Positions 49,728 to 60,239 are shown, numbered from the stretch's first letter. The stretch is 64,000 bases of DNA from Lacticaseibacillus jixianensis (GCF_003946485.1 NZ_RHOJ01000011.1:16864-80863), one strand, 5' to 3'. The notes: a model not told the origin generated them from the letters alone. Numbers and translations are program-made.

Positions 49728-50501
49728 TCAGTTAGCTTCCGGCTCGCGCGTATAGTGCTCGATGATCTGCCGCAATGCCCTGGCGGCGCGCGCATCGCCG
49801 GTCAGCTTCGTGTAATAGGCAGTGAAACGCGGATCATCGGTGTACATAGCGGCTAGCGCTCGGTGCGTCTGTCCCGTCAGGTTCGGCGTAGTCGCCAGCA
49901 GCCAGGTGCGATGCGCGGTGTACGCCTGCTTCGCCGCCGCGCTGGGCAATACTGGCGCGGCGAGATACCGCAGCAGCGCCGCCTTGAGCTGCCCCTCGGC
50001 CCCGGTCATCGCCTGATACTGCGCCTCAGTCAGTCCGGCATAGCGCGCATCGGCGGTCGCCTTGGCCGTTTTGCCGTAGCGCGTCTCTACTTCTTGCCCG
50101 TAAGCCGCGTCATTTTCCTGGAGACGCTGCCGCTTCAATGCTTCAAATTTTTCTGGGTCAGCCATCGCGACCCCTCCCTTCCGATTGGCGAGGGTGACAT
50201 CAAGCGCCTGCAACTGACGGTCAAGTTGCCGCCGCTCAGCCAGCAGCCTTTTGCGCTGCTTGGCGAGCATGGCGGCCTGCTCGGCTGGCGGCCGGGTCAA
50301 CAGTGCCTGAATCTCCGCCAGCGCAAAGCCCAGCGCGCGGTAAGTCAGGATCAGCTGCAGCCGGTTGACTTCCGCCTGGCCGTACTGCCGATAGCCATTT
50401 GCGGCCAGCGGCGGGGTCAACAGACCAATGCGGTCGTAATAGCGCAGCGTGCGCGCTGTCACCCCGCTGAGCGCAGCCAACTCACTAGTCGTGTATGCCA
50501 T
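49728..50501 (-). CDS. MerR-family regulator with TipAS domain
   Basis: Drug-sensing activator of 257 residues. The MerR HTH (about 1-70) contains MAYTTSELAALSGVTARTLR and IGLLTPPLAANGYRQYG. A coiled coil follows (75-110), then a TipAS-like ligand domain (about 115-255, with YLAAPVLPSAAAKQAY and ALAAMYTDDPRFTAYYT). It resembles TipAL/Mta. GGAGG precedes the ATG. No obvious target gene adjoins; it may regulate itself or distant efflux genes. Confidence 0.92.
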   Translation of the reverse strand: MAYTTSELAALSGVTARTLRYYDRIGLLTPPLAANGYRQYGQAEVNRLQLILTYRALGFALAEIQALLTRPPAEQAAMLAKQRKRLLAERRQLDRQLQALDVTLANRKGGVAMADPEKFEALKRQRLQENDAAYGQEVETRYGKTAKATADARYAGLTEAQYQAMTGAEGQLKAALLRYLAAPVLPSAAAKQAYTAHRTWLLATTPNLTGQTHRALAAMYTDDPRFTAYYTKLTGDARAARALRQIIEHYTREPEAN

Positions 50502-50576
50502 GATGTCACCTCCAAAAATCAGGATAAGGGCTGACGCCGCGTCAGGGTCAAGCGGGAAAGCCGAAACCTGATTGGA

Positions 50577-50975
50577 TTAAAGCTTGATTATCGACTCGCG
50601 CACCAGCATTTCCGTCTCGCGTCGTAAGCTGTCCGGCTCACCATTGATTTGCGCGATGCGCACCACCTGCTTGGCGACTCGGATCTGATGATCGACTTTA
50701 AGCTCGTACCCATTCAGGTCTAGAAACATGGCAGCTGACTGCAACGCAGTTCTTTTATTAGCATGGTTGAAAACACGCTTTTTCGTCACTTTGATTAAGT
50801 AAAAAGTCGCTAACTGTTCAATCTCTGGGTACAAAACTCGACCGAAAACTTCTTGGCTTGCAGACTTGACGATGTAATCCAGTGCTTCGGCATCCCGAAT
50901 ACTTGGCGTCGTACCGAAGCGTTGCTGAATGCGGACGTTGATGGCAATGATGCTTGCTGCGGAAAGATATTTCAC
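50577..50975 (-). CDS. Doc-family (death-on-curing) toxin with altered active site
   Basis: Protein of 132 residues with the Fic/Doc fold. In phage P1 Doc the active motif is HIFNDANKRT; here it is RVFNHANKRT at residues 67-76, so the catalytic His is Arg (67) and the following acidic residue is His (71), while ANKR is intact. The rest (ALDYIVKSASQEVFG, ATFYLIKV, AAMFLDLNGYEL) fits Doc. The start overlaps the antitoxin stop by one base. Either the toxin is inactive or it uses a variant chemistry. Confidence 0.85.
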   Translation of the reverse strand: MKYLSAASIIAINVRIQQRFGTTPSIRDAEALDYIVKSASQEVFGRVLYPEIEQLATFYLIKVTKKRVFNHANKRTALQSAAMFLDLNGYELKVDHQIRVAKQVVRIAQINGEPDSLRRETEMLVRESIIKL

Positions 50976-51220
50976 TACTTATCCTCCAAATACTGCATGG
51001 CCGCCATGTACTTATCAATCATCTGATCGATGGCTTGAACATCCTCAATCTTCGTCGTCTGCTTCTTTGGGCTGGCCACAATTTCACCATCCTGTAATTT
51101 GACTGTCAGTGTCTCCCCCTTCTTCAGATTCAGCTGGGCCACGACATCCGCCGGAATCGTGAAGTATAAACTGTTATTCATCTGGCCAATAATGCGTTCC
51201 TCAGGCTTCATATCGTTCAT
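50975..51220 (-). CDS. AbrB/MazE-type antitoxin
   Basis: DNA-binding antitoxin of 81 residues. Residues 13-50 form a SpoVT-AbrB swapped hairpin (QMNNSLYFTIPADVVAQLNL, then KKGETLTVKLQDGEIVASPK). The C-terminal tail (IEDVQAIDQMIDKYMAAMQY) is helical and would wrap the toxin. It is translationally coupled to the Doc-type gene. GAGGTGATAG gives the ribosome site. The promoter carries an 11-bp inverted repeat suited to autorepression. The lower GC of the pair suggests transfer. Confidence 0.85.
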   Translation of the reverse strand: MNDMKPEERIIGQMNNSLYFTIPADVVAQLNLKKGETLTVKLQDGEIVASPKKQTTKIEDVQAIDQMIDKYMAAMQYLEDK

Positions 51221-51232
51221 AGACTATCACCT

Positions 51233-51269
51233 CTATACCAAGTATAGACTATTGACTTGGTATAGACAA
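51233..51269 (-). promoter_or_regulatory. Toxin-antitoxin promoter and operator
   Basis: Minus-strand TTGTCT (51269-51264), 17 bases, TATACT (51246-51241). Arms CTATACCAAGT (51233-51243) and ACTTGGTATAG (51255-51265) are perfect 11-bp inverted repeats covering both elements, as expected for autorepression by the antitoxin. Confidence 0.75.
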
Positions 51270-51412
51270 TCTCTCTATATCTGACGTCATACCAGGCATG
51301 CCATGCAGAATCAGTCACTTCAACGGCACTTTCAGCAATTCCTTGGTTGATTTGGCAAATTTATCGACAGAAAAACGATACGGAGGCAACCAACCGTCAC
51401 AATAAAAATACG

Positions 51413-51441
51413 CAAAAAGCCCGTCAGCGCGCTTTGACGGA
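51413..51441 (-). terminator. Intrinsic terminator of the reductase gene
   Basis: Minus-strand CCGTCA-aagcgcgc-TGACGG is followed by GCTTTTTG. Confidence 0.75.
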
Positions 51442-51461
51442 CCTTTAACGAATATATTCAA

Positions 51462-52052
51462 TTACTGCCGGGCGCCGATGACGCTGGCCTGCTTGAGCCA
51501 GCCTTGGCGTTTAGCATCGGAACTCTTTTTCACCATATTGCAGCTCATCCACTTCACGTGCTTGAGCCCCATTTTAACGAACGTGCCGCGGACCAAGGCG
51601 CGCTGGATCGCGTTGCCAAATACCCAGCGGTACAGGCTCTTGGGCGTGTTCATCGTGGTCATGATGGTCGTCGACTTGAGATTCGGCAGGTTCGACGCCA
51701 TGCCCACGCCGCCCTTGGTGTAGTTGAACGTCTCGCCAGGGAAGACGACCTTGTCGATGAAGCCCTTCATCATTGCTGGCATCAGCTCCCACCATATCGG
51801 GAAAACCAGAATCAGGTGATCGGCAGCCTTGACGCGTTCGATGTAGTCGATGGCCTGCGGATCCTGCGCCTTGTGCTTCAGAAAACCGATCAGGTCCTTG
51901 CTGTGCATGACCGGGTCAAACCCGTCTGCCTCCAGATCGATCACGTCGACGGTGTTGCCCGCCTTTTCTGCGCCAGCTTTGGCCGCAGCCATCAGCGCGT
52001 GGCAGAAGCTGCCGTCATATGGGTGACTCGTTACGATTACTGTGTTTGTCAT
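51462..52052 (-). CDS. NAD(P)H dehydrogenase (quinone), flavodoxin-like fold
   Basis: FMN-dependent reductase of 196 residues of the MdaB/KefF/YwrO group. The N-terminal VIVTSHPYDGSFCHALM is the FMN phosphate-binding loop, and HLILVFPIWWELMPAMMKGFIDKVV (residues about 79-103) is the family hallmark. GGAGG lies eight bases before the ATG at 52052. It is 80 bases downstream of a Crp/Fnr-family gene on the same strand, which may control it. The likely role is two-electron reduction of quinones or electrophiles. Confidence 0.92.
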   Translation of the reverse strand: MTNTVIVTSHPYDGSFCHALMAAAKAGAEKAGNTVDVIDLEADGFDPVMHSKDLIGFLKHKAQDPQAIDYIERVKAADHLILVFPIWWELMPAMMKGFIDKVVFPGETFNYTKGGVGMASNLPNLKSTTIMTTMNTPKSLYRWVFGNAIQRALVRGTFVKMGLKHVKWMSCNMVKKSSDAKRQGWLKQASVIGARQ

Positions 52053-52131
52053 ATTGTTTGCCTCCAAATGTTGATGAGGCAAGCATAACGAGGTTTGAGC
52101 GGCGCAGCATTAACCATTGTTAATTCTGAAA

Positions 52132-52665
52132 TTATTTTTTGACGCGGCCGCGAATCCGCGACAGTGACACCGGCGTGATGCCCAGATACGAGGCCAGCTC
52201 ATACTTCGGTACGCGCTTGACCAACTGCGGGTCACTGGCCAGCAGCGTCTGGTAGCGGGCTTCCGGCGAGTCCTGAATGCGATTGAGAAAATACTGCGTG
52301 TAATCGATGAAGCGGTGGCACACATAATCGGTGAATACTGCCATCAGCTGGGGCTCTTTTGCCAGCGCCTGCCTCAGCGCCTCACCATCCACCACCGTCA
52401 CCGTGGTCGGCTCAATTGCCGTGATCGAAAACAGGCTGGGCTTCTTCAGATAAAAGCTTTCAAACGACGCCACGACCTGCCCCGCGAAGAAAAACTGCAC
52501 CGTGATGTCGCGGCCGTCGTCGTTGTGCCACAGCCGCACTGCCCCGCGCTCGACGAAGTACAGCTGCGTGGCCACATCCCCTTCGCGCAGCAAGTCATCC
52601 CCGCGGGCAATCGTTTTCTCATGGCCCATCTGCTTAAACCGGTCGTAGTAGTCACTCAGCTTCAT
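52132..52665 (-). CDS. Crp/Fnr-family regulator
   Basis: Regulator of 177 residues, short for the family. A cyclic-nucleotide-binding-like beta roll (about 20-110; LREGDVATQLYFVERGAVRLWHN) is followed by a dimer helix and an HTH_Crp near the C-terminus (KYELASYLGITPVSLSRIRG, residues about 154-173). There is no cysteine cluster for an Fe-S centre. The ATG at 52665 (MKLSDYYDRF) with GGGGTG is chosen over an upstream extension. It probably senses redox or small-molecule state and regulates the adjacent quinone reductase. Confidence 0.88.
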   Translation of the reverse strand: MKLSDYYDRFKQMGHEKTIARGDDLLREGDVATQLYFVERGAVRLWHNDDGRDITVQFFFAGQVVASFESFYLKKPSLFSITAIEPTTVTVVDGEALRQALAKEPQLMAVFTDYVCHRFIDYTQYFLNRIQDSPEARYQTLLASDPQLVKRVPKYELASYLGITPVSLSRIRGRVKK

Positions 52666-52789
52666 CTCAGCACCCCGCTTTTCTTTCAGATTACTCCGGA
52701 TCATTCCACCTAACAGTATATAGAAGAACCCTGACTCTGAGTTGACTTCTCCAACTTTTGCTCTGGTAAATGCCGAGACTCACACCGTT

Positions 52790-52840
52790 TTAAGTGAACT
52801 TAAGCGATTTTAAGCATTAATCCTTAAATCATGGTATACT
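52790..52840 (+). promoter_or_regulatory. xfp promoter with phased TTAAG repeats
   Basis: TTAAG occurs at 52790, 52800 and 52810, exactly ten bases apart, with a related TTAA at 52824. The -10 is TATACT (52835-52840) and no good -35 is present. One-turn-spaced direct repeats in place of a -35 suggest an activator of the OmpR/PhoP response-regulator kind. Confidence 0.55.
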
Positions 52841-52872
52841 CAAGCTAACAAACCAAGAAAGTAGGGATCTGA

Positions 52873-55239
52873 ATGTCTGAAGTCGATTACTCCTCCAAGG
52901 AATACTTTGACAAGCTGACCGCGTACTGGCGGGCAGTGAATTACGTCTCTGTGGGTCAACTGTACCTGCGCGACAACCCGCTCTTGAAGCGGCCGCTGGA
53001 GTCCAGCGACGTGAAAGTCAACCCGCTGGGCCACTGGGGCACCATTGCCAGTCAGAACTTCATTTACGCGCACCTCAACCGCCTGATCAACAAGTACGAC
53101 CTGAACATGTTCTACATTGAAGGCCCCGGTCACGGTGGTCAGGTCATGATCTCGAACGCCTACCTCGATGGCACCTACACCGAGACGTACCCGAACATCA
53201 CTCAGGACGAAAAGGGCATGAAGATCCTCTTCAAGCGCTTCTCCTTCCCCGGTGGGGCAGCGAGTCACGCTAACGCGCAGATCCCCGGCTCCATTCACGA
53301 AGGCGGCGAGCTTGGGTACTCCTTGAGCCACGCCACTGGCGCGATCCTCGATAACCCCGACGTGATCGCGGCCACGGTCATCGGCGATGGCGAAAGCGAA
53401 ACCGGCCCGCTGGCAGCTTCTTGGTTCTCCAACACCTTCATCAACCCGATCACCGATGGCGCGGTGCTGCCGATCATCAACATGAACGGGTTTAAGATCT
53501 CGAACCCGACCATCCTGTCCCGCAAGACGGATGAGGAGCTCACCGAGTACTACGGCGGCATGGGCTGGAAGCCGTACTTCATCGAAGGCGACGACCCAGA
53601 GAAGCTGAACCCAGAAATGGCGAAGGCGTTTGATTCCGCCATTGAGGAAATCAAGCGTATCCAGAAGCACGCCCGCGAAACCGGCGACACCACCATGCCG
53701 CACTGGCCAGTGATGATCGTGCGCACCCCAAAGGGCTGGACCGGTCCGAAGAACTGGGATGGTGCCAAGATCGAAGGCTCCTTCCGTGCCCACCAGATCC
53801 CGATCCCCGTTTCCCGTGATCACATGGAACACGCCGACGCTTTGACCGCCTGGCTGAAGTCCTACAAGCCTGAGGAACTCTTCGACGACAACGGCGTCTT
53901 GAAGCCAGAACTGAAGGCCATGGCCCCAACCGGCAACAAGCGCATGGCAGCCAACCCGATCACCAACATGGGCTACCACACTAAGCCGCTGGTCCTGCCC
54001 GACTACCACGACTACGCCCTCGATAACAGCGAGCGCGGTAAGAATGTGCGCCAGGACATGCTGATCTGGTCCGACTACCTGCGCGACCTCATCAAGCTGA
54101 ACCCAGACAACTTCCGCGTCTTCGGCCCTGATGAAACCATGTCGAACCGCCTTTACGGCCTGTTTGACACGACCAACCGTCAGTGGTTAGAACGCATCTC
54201 CGACAACGGCTCCGACGAGGACATGAACGCGTCCGGCCGCATCATCGATTCGCAGCTTTCCGAGCACCAGGCCGAGGGCTTCCTTGAAGGCTACACCCTC
54301 ACCGGCCGCCACGGCGTGTTCACCTCGTATGAGGCGTTCCTGCGCGTCGTGGACTCCATGCTCACCCAGCACTTCAAGTGGCTGCGTGAAGCCGCTGACG
54401 AGCCGTGGCACCGCCCGTATCCGTCACTGAACGTCGTGTCCACTTCGACCTCGTTCCAGCAGGATCACAACGGCTACACCCACCAAGACCCAGGCATTCT
54501 GACCCACTTGGCCGAAAAGAAAGGCGAGTTTATTCGCGAGTACCTGCCCGCCGACGCCAACTCCCTGCTGGCGATTTCGCCGAAGGTCTTCGAAAGTGAA
54601 AACACCATCAACCTGCTGATCACCTCCAAGCAGCCGCGGCCGCAGTTCTACTCCATTGAGGAAGCCACGGTCCTGGCCACCAACGGCTTGAAGCGCATCG
54701 ACTGGGCCTCAACCGACGATGGCGTTGAACCGGACGTCGTGCTCGCCGCTGCCGGCACCGAGCCGAACATGGAAAGCCTTGCCGCCATCAACCTGCTGCA
54801 CGACCAGTTCCCTGACCTCAAGATCCGCTTCATCAACGTCGTGGACCTCCTGAAGCTCAAGAAGGACGATCCGCGCGGCCTGAGCGACGAGGAGTTCGAC
54901 AGCTACTTCACCAAGGACAAGCCGATCTTCTTCCAGTTCCACGGGTTTGAGGACCTGATCAAGGACATCTTCTTTGATCGTCACAACCACAACGTGTTCG
55001 CGCACGGCTACCGCGAGGAAGGCGCCATCACCACGCCGTTTGACATGCGCGTCTTGAACCAGCTGGATCGCTTCCACCTGGCCAAGGACGTTGTGGAACA
55101 CGTCCCAAGCATTGCCGAAAAAGGATCCGCCTTCGTGCAGAAGATGGATGACACCCTGCAGTACCACTACGACTACATCCGCGACACCGGCGAGGACATC
55201 CCAGAAGTCCAGAACTGGGTCTGGAAGCCGATCAAGTAA
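52873..55239 (+). CDS. xfp: Xylulose-5-phosphate/fructose-6-phosphate phosphoketolase
   Basis: Thiamine-diphosphate enzyme splitting xylulose-5-P into glyceraldehyde-3-P and acetyl-P, the key step of the phosphoketolase pathway. The 788 residues are full length. [19 protein letters not shown] (about 51-69), [11 protein letters not shown] near 84, [14 protein letters not shown] near 148, and the diphosphate-binding [14 protein letters not shown] near 175 are all present, as are HQDPG and GYRE(E)G near the C-terminus. The start at 52873 has AAAGTAGGG. It is monocistronic with a strong terminator and will draw on the xylulose-5-P made by the xyl genes at 416-3361. Confidence 0.98.
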   Translation: MSEVDYSSKEYFDKLTAYWRAVNYVSVGQLYLRDNPLLKRPLESSDVKVNPLGHWGTIASQNFIYAHLNRLINKYDLNMFYIEGPGHGGQVMISNAYLDGTYTETYPNITQDEKGMKILFKRFSFPGGAASHANAQIPGSIHEGGELGYSLSHATGAILDNPDVIAATVIGDGESETGPLAASWFSNTFINPITDGAVLPIINMNGFKISNPTILSRKTDEELTEYYGGMGWKPYFIEGDDPEKLNPEMAKAFDSAIEEIKRIQKHARETGDTTMPHWPVMIVRTPKGWTGPKNWDGAKIEGSFRAHQIPIPVSRDHMEHADALTAWLKSYKPEELFDDNGVLKPELKAMAPTGNKRMAANPITNMGYHTKPLVLPDYHDYALDNSERGKNVRQDMLIWSDYLRDLIKLNPDNFRVFGPDETMSNRLYGLFDTTNRQWLERISDNGSDEDMNASGRIIDSQLSEHQAEGFLEGYTLTGRHGVFTSYEAFLRVVDSMLTQHFKWLREAADEPWHRPYPSLNVVSTSTSFQQDHNGYTHQDPGILTHLAEKKGEFIREYLPADANSLLAISPKVFESENTINLLITSKQPRPQFYSIEEATVLATNGLKRIDWASTDDGVEPDVVLAAAGTEPNMESLAAINLLHDQFPDLKIRFINVVDLLKLKKDDPRGLSDEEFDSYFTKDKPIFFQFHGFEDLIKDIFFDRHNHNVFAHGYREEGAITTPFDMRVLNQLDRFHLAKDVVEHVPSIAEKGSAFVQKMDDTLQYHYDYIRDTGEDIPEVQNWVWKPIK

Positions 55240-55245
55240 CTCACT

Positions 55246-55298
55246 GAAAAACGGCGACCAGCCGAGCACCCGACGTGCTCAGGCTGGCCGCCGTTTTG
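55246..55298 (+). terminator. Strong intrinsic terminator of xfp
   Basis: AAAACGGCG-a-CCAGCC...GGCTGG-c-CGCCGTTTT with an inner AGCAC/GTGCT stem. Confidence 0.9.
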
Positions 55299-55318
55299 CT
55301 GGCTGGCAGCCAAGGCAT

Positions 55319-55334
55319 GGTTCCACGTGAAACT
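55319..55334. other. parS-like palindrome 5 (GGTTCCACGTGAAACT)
   Basis: Keeps the central GTTCCACGTGAAAC of the site at 21071 but differs at both ends. It is intergenic, between the xfp terminator and the GH1 promoter. Confidence 0.45.
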
Positions 55335-55336
55335 GA

Positions 55337-56869
<1,533 letters not shown>

Positions 56870-56952
56870 ACCGCGTTTTTTCGGTCAACCAGGGCCGCGG
56901 TTGAGCCATTTCTATCCAGTACGGTCACTCGGGAAGAGAATAGGCAAATGTA

Positions 56953-57597
56953 ATGAACAACAACCCACTAACCAAAAATACTCACGCAGCGGCGAAGCGC
57001 CGGTCCCGGCCGGCCAACGCTCAGAACCGGATACCAACCAAGCAACGCATTTTCAACGAACTGAAGCAAATGATCCTCGAAATGGACTACCACAAGATCA
57101 CGGTGAAGGCCCTGACAGCACGGCTGGGAATCAACCGCAAGACGTTTTACCTCTACTATCCAACGCTGCCCGACTTGTTTCTGGCCCTGGAGGATCAAAT
57201 TTTCAACCAAATGCTGGCCGGGACCAAGCAGCATCTGAAAGAAGACGCGACCTTGGCCGACTACTTCCTGACGCAGGAGTTCATGACCATTATTGAATCT
57301 GACCCCCAACTCCAAAAGAAGCTGATTTGTGATCCGAGTTACGCTTGGCTCTACGAGAACGTCCGGCGGCGCTACGTGGTCGCGATCAAGGACGACATTA
57401 AACGGCTGAACGGGGGGCAGGATATGTGCGCGGAAATCACTGCCAACTTTATCATCAACAGCATTTTCTACACCTATCGGGCCTGGCTGAGCTCAGAAAC
57501 CAACATCACGCAAGAAGCGCTTGCCACCATCATCTCCGATCTGATCCATAAAGGCGTTGACAGCACGATCAAGCCAGGGGCAACCACCGTCTTCTAG
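56953..57597 (+). CDS. TetR-family regulator
   Basis: Regulator of 214 residues. After a basic N-terminal arm (KRRSRPANAQNRIPTKQ), the HTH lies at about 32-75 (HKITVKALTARLGINRKTFY); the first residues of that helix pair fit AcrR-like proteins with a TetR_C_7-type C-terminus. The ribosome site is weak (GAAGAGAATAGG), 84 bases after the GH1 stop. It could control the GH1 gene or the dehydrogenase at 57789. Confidence 0.85.
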   Translation: MNNNPLTKNTHAAAKRRSRPANAQNRIPTKQRIFNELKQMILEMDYHKITVKALTARLGINRKTFYLYYPTLPDLFLALEDQIFNQMLAGTKQHLKEDATLADYFLTQEFMTIIESDPQLQKKLICDPSYAWLYENVRRRYVVAIKDDIKRLNGGQDMCAEITANFIINSIFYTYRAWLSSETNITQEALATIISDLIHKGVDSTIKPGATTVF

Positions 57598-57630
57598 CCC
57601 GCCTGAAGCCTTGAACGGCCACTCAAAAGG

Positions 57631-57766
57631 AGGCTGAGACACAAAGCGGTTTTAGCCCAAAACGCAAGCGTCCCAGCATCACGATTCGTACTTCGAATCG
57701 CGGTGCTGGGGCGTTTGCGTGTCTGGACGTTGCTTTGTGGAACGCGACTAGGGGTAATTTGTCTTA
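57631..57766 (+). repeat. Dispersed hairpin repeat, family 2, copy 3
   Basis: Starts AGGCTGAGACACAAAGCGGT, has GCAAGCGTCCCAGCA paired with TGCTGGGGCGTTTGC, and ends GACTAGGGGTAATTTGTC. It is nearly identical to copy 2 over its length, apart from the loop. It follows the TetR gene by 33 bases in the same relative orientation as the other copies. Confidence 0.85.
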
Positions 57767-57788
57767 CTCACCTTTCATGGCCAAGCGA

Positions 57789-58823
57789 TTACTGAACCGG
57801 CACAATCGTTGGCAAGTCGAGCGCGTAGACCACGCCAGGGGCGGCGCTGACCACCTGTGGCACCGCGTTGACTGACGGCGCCGTGCTGGTCACAAAGGAC
57901 TCATCCAGTGGCATCAGGCCATCGATGCGCGTTTCCAACGTGCTTGGCAAGCCGTCGATCCGGATCAGGTTGGTGATGTCTGGGTTGGGGTTCTTGTCGT
58001 CGCAGATCTTGTGCACGTACCGCAGGGTAATGATCTTTTGCCCGTTGATAATGCCGCTCATTTCAAAGCGGTGGCCGCTGATCGTCCCCTGCTTGGCGAC
58101 GCCGCCGACAAACTTAAGGTCTGTCGGGGCGGTAAACAGCTCATGCGTGCTTTCAACGCGGTCAAACTTGAGCCCCAGCCGGTCGCCAATTTCATACACC
58201 GCACCGACGTAATACCGCGTGATAATATCCTTCAGCATGGCAGACGGGAACGTTGCCGGGTCGCCGCCATAGTTGAAGACCTTGACCCACGCCGCGGTGT
58301 TCTCCTGATCATCCTCACCACTTTGCACCAAGAGGTGATCAACGCGGCCCATGAGCCCGGCGAGTACGGTCGGCAGGTACGAGGCATAAGCGCCTGGCAA
58401 CAGCCCGGTGGGCAAAAACGAGACGCCGTGGGCTTTCGCGCATTGGTCAAGCCGCTCGTAGTTGTGCGGATCCAGGATCTGCATGTAATACAGCGGGATC
58501 GTGGTGATCACGTTTTTACCGGCGGCCAGCGGGATCATCATGTCATCGATGCTGGGATCGTACACATTGCCTTTACCGCGCCGCAGCGGAATGTACGCCA
58601 GCACGACGTCGGCGGCCAGCTTGACCGCGGCGTTGATGTCATCGGTGACAACCACGCCGGTCTTGGAAAAGCCAAACACTTCCCCAGCATCTTTCCCGAT
58701 CTTTGCCGGATCAGAATCAACTGCCGCGACCAATTCCAGGCTTTCCTTGCTTTGAATCATGCGAATCGCGGCCCGGCCAACATTGCCTAACCCCCAAACG
58801 ATCACTTTAAACTTATCCATCAT
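57789..58823 (-). CDS. DapB-fold NAD(P)-dependent dehydrogenase
   Basis: Protein of 344 residues with an N-terminal Rossmann domain (KVIVWGLGNVGRAAIRMI, about 5-22, GxGxxG as GLGNVG) and a dihydrodipicolinate-reductase-like C-terminal domain. It resembles 2,4-diaminopentanoate dehydrogenase and similar proteins more than true DapB, which is shorter. GAGGTGCG precedes the ATG pair at 58823/58820; the upstream frame is rejected. The substrate is unknown. It is transcribed alone, toward repeat copy 3. Confidence 0.8.
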   Translation of the reverse strand: MMDKFKVIVWGLGNVGRAAIRMIQSKESLELVAAVDSDPAKIGKDAGEVFGFSKTGVVVTDDINAAVKLAADVVLAYIPLRRGKGNVYDPSIDDMMIPLAAGKNVITTIPLYYMQILDPHNYERLDQCAKAHGVSFLPTGLLPGAYASYLPTVLAGLMGRVDHLLVQSGEDDQENTAAWVKVFNYGGDPATFPSAMLKDIITRYYVGAVYEIGDRLGLKFDRVESTHELFTAPTDLKFVGGVAKQGTISGHRFEMSGIINGQKIITLRYVHKICDDKNPNPDITNLIRIDGLPSTLETRIDGLMPLDESFVTSTAPSVNAVPQVVSAAPGVVYALDLPTIVPVQ

Positions 58824-59491
58824 CGCACCTCTTCCGATTAGACCATTCCGCATCATCAATCATTAGCCATGATAGTTAAAAGTCCCTTGCGCCGATAAAA
58901 TAACTCCTTTCCTAAACGGCTACGCTTTCTAATGATTTCGACCACCTATAGTCTAGGTACGCGGCTCCGGAAAAACAATTACCACAATTGCGAATATGGT
59001 AAGTCGCTAAGCCAGCCCAGAAAGTAGGCTGGTGGACTGATTTTTATCATGACATCGGCACTCCAAATGGCTAGAAATGGTAGGCTAGCCGCCCCAAAAA
59101 CGCGTTTTTTCGTTCAATTGAAACCGTGGTTAAGCCATTTTACCAAAGCTGACGTTTCCCATCATCCCTGCAAGCCCACTTGGTTGCGTCTACGTGGACA
59201 TTACCGGATTGGTTCATTCCGCTTTTAGCCCTCCTCGCCCGCGCGAGGGAGAAGTCCTTTGCCTGGTACCAGCAGGTCCTCGCGTCAAACGGCGATGATT
59301 TGAGTACTGACCACCCCGAGTAATAAAGCGCTTTATTTTGTCCGTTGAGAACCGACAAATTGGCTTTTATCCTGATTAGGAAGCTAACCACCAAACGTGA
59401 AATCGCGTTTTTTCGCGTTTCAAAGAGCGTGGTTAAGCCATTTCACCAAAAAACACTCACCTTCATTATCATGAGAGTGATGTGCTTTTCG
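58824..59491. other. 668-base region with decayed sequence
   Basis: Contains an imperfect dyad TTACCA...TGGTAA (58979-59002), a CCAGCC/GGCTGG hairpin near 59013, the GH1 tail remnant at 59186-59324, and two segments (near 59098 and 59403) that resemble the sequence right after the GH1 gene (GCGTTTTTTCG, then GTGGTTAAGCCATTT). No intact gene was found. Confidence 0.65.
59186..59324 (+). pseudogene. Remnant of a GH1 gene 3' end
   Basis: The frame ending at TAA 59322-59324 reads KSFAWYQQVLASNGDD and then LSTDHPE, close to the end of the GH1 protein at 55415 ([16 protein letters not shown] then LSTDHLNY). Just upstream, in another frame, VYVDI matches IYVDM of the same protein. So only a frameshifted C-terminal piece survives. 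The source is probably a duplicated or lost paralogue. Confidence 0.8.
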
Positions 59492-60082
59492 TTAACCTTG
59501 TTTCGCCCAAGCTTCCGCGTCCGCGTAAACCTTGGCAACCTGGTCCTTTTGGTCGACCCCCAGCAAGTCCTGGCTGATCTGGCCGCCAGCCTGGGTGCGC
59601 GTGTACGCCATCCAGCGGTACGGCAAGCGTAAGTCTTTGACATCGGCCGGATCGATCTTCAGGTCCGTCCCGGGGATCGCGGGGGTCAGCTTGTCGGCCT
59701 CGTAGATCGACAGCATGTCGGCGATTCGCCACTCGCCGTTGCGTTTTTCAACGCGGTAGATCAGGCGCATGAACTCTTCAAGGACGACCTCAACGCCGTG
59801 CAGCTGCTCCCAGTAATCGGAGAGGTTCGGCATCTCGACGTAGGCGCGGGTCGCACTCAGTTGGTGCACCACCGGCGTCGAGACGCGGGTGATGATCGTG
59901 CTTTTCATTTCGGCCGTCCCCTTGCCGATAAACGAGCTGATCGGCCCGCTTTGCCAGCTGGTGTGCACCGTGGCGTCCGGCCAGTAGACGCTGGTCAGCG
60001 CGTCATTGGCGCCTCGTACCCGGTACTGGCGTTCTGCGGCCACGACTTGTTCAATTGCAATGATGTCATCCAAAATGATCAT
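59492..60082 (-). CDS. SnoaL-like/NTF2-fold protein
   Basis: Protein of 196 residues, MIILDDIIAIEQVVAAERQYRVRG onward (positions 1-24), with the NTF2-like helix then strands (ATVHTSWQSGPISSFIG, and FMRLIYRVEKRNGEWRIADM). It shares fold and general pattern with the SnoaL-like protein at 41879 (arrangement of H-x-SW and a C-terminal KVYxDAxxW). Function unknown; possibly an isomerase or dehydratase. AAGAAGGG precedes the ATG. It is transcribed alone. Confidence 0.72.
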   Translation of the reverse strand: MIILDDIIAIEQVVAAERQYRVRGANDALTSVYWPDATVHTSWQSGPISSFIGKGTAEMKSTIITRVSTPVVHQLSATRAYVEMPNLSDYWEQLHGVEVVLEEFMRLIYRVEKRNGEWRIADMLSIYEADKLTPAIPGTDLKIDPADVKDLRLPYRWMAYTRTQAGGQISQDLLGVDQKDQVAKVYADAEAWAKQG

Positions 60083-60150
60083 GCCCTTCTTTTAGGTGTA
60101 ATTACAACTGTCATGAGGACCAGCTTAACACCTGGCGAAAATAATACAAG

Positions 60151-60197
60151 AAAAAACTGCTTCGCGTCGCAAGTCAATCGGCGTGAGGCAGTTTTTT
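60151..60197. terminator. Bidirectional intrinsic terminator after dps
   Basis: AAAAAACTGC pairs with GCAGTTTTTT, with an inner CGCG/CG stem and T tracts on both strands. It ends the dps transcript on the minus strand. Confidence 0.8.
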
Positions 60198-60239
60198 AGA
60201 GGCGGCACGGGTCGTGCAGTCGGGCGGCCCTAGCGCTGA

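Noticed and set aside
58979..59002. Imperfect dyad TTACCA...TGGTAA as a TetR operator
   Set aside because: Arms agree at only nine of twelve positions and no promoter is clear beside it, so it is mentioned only in the region note.
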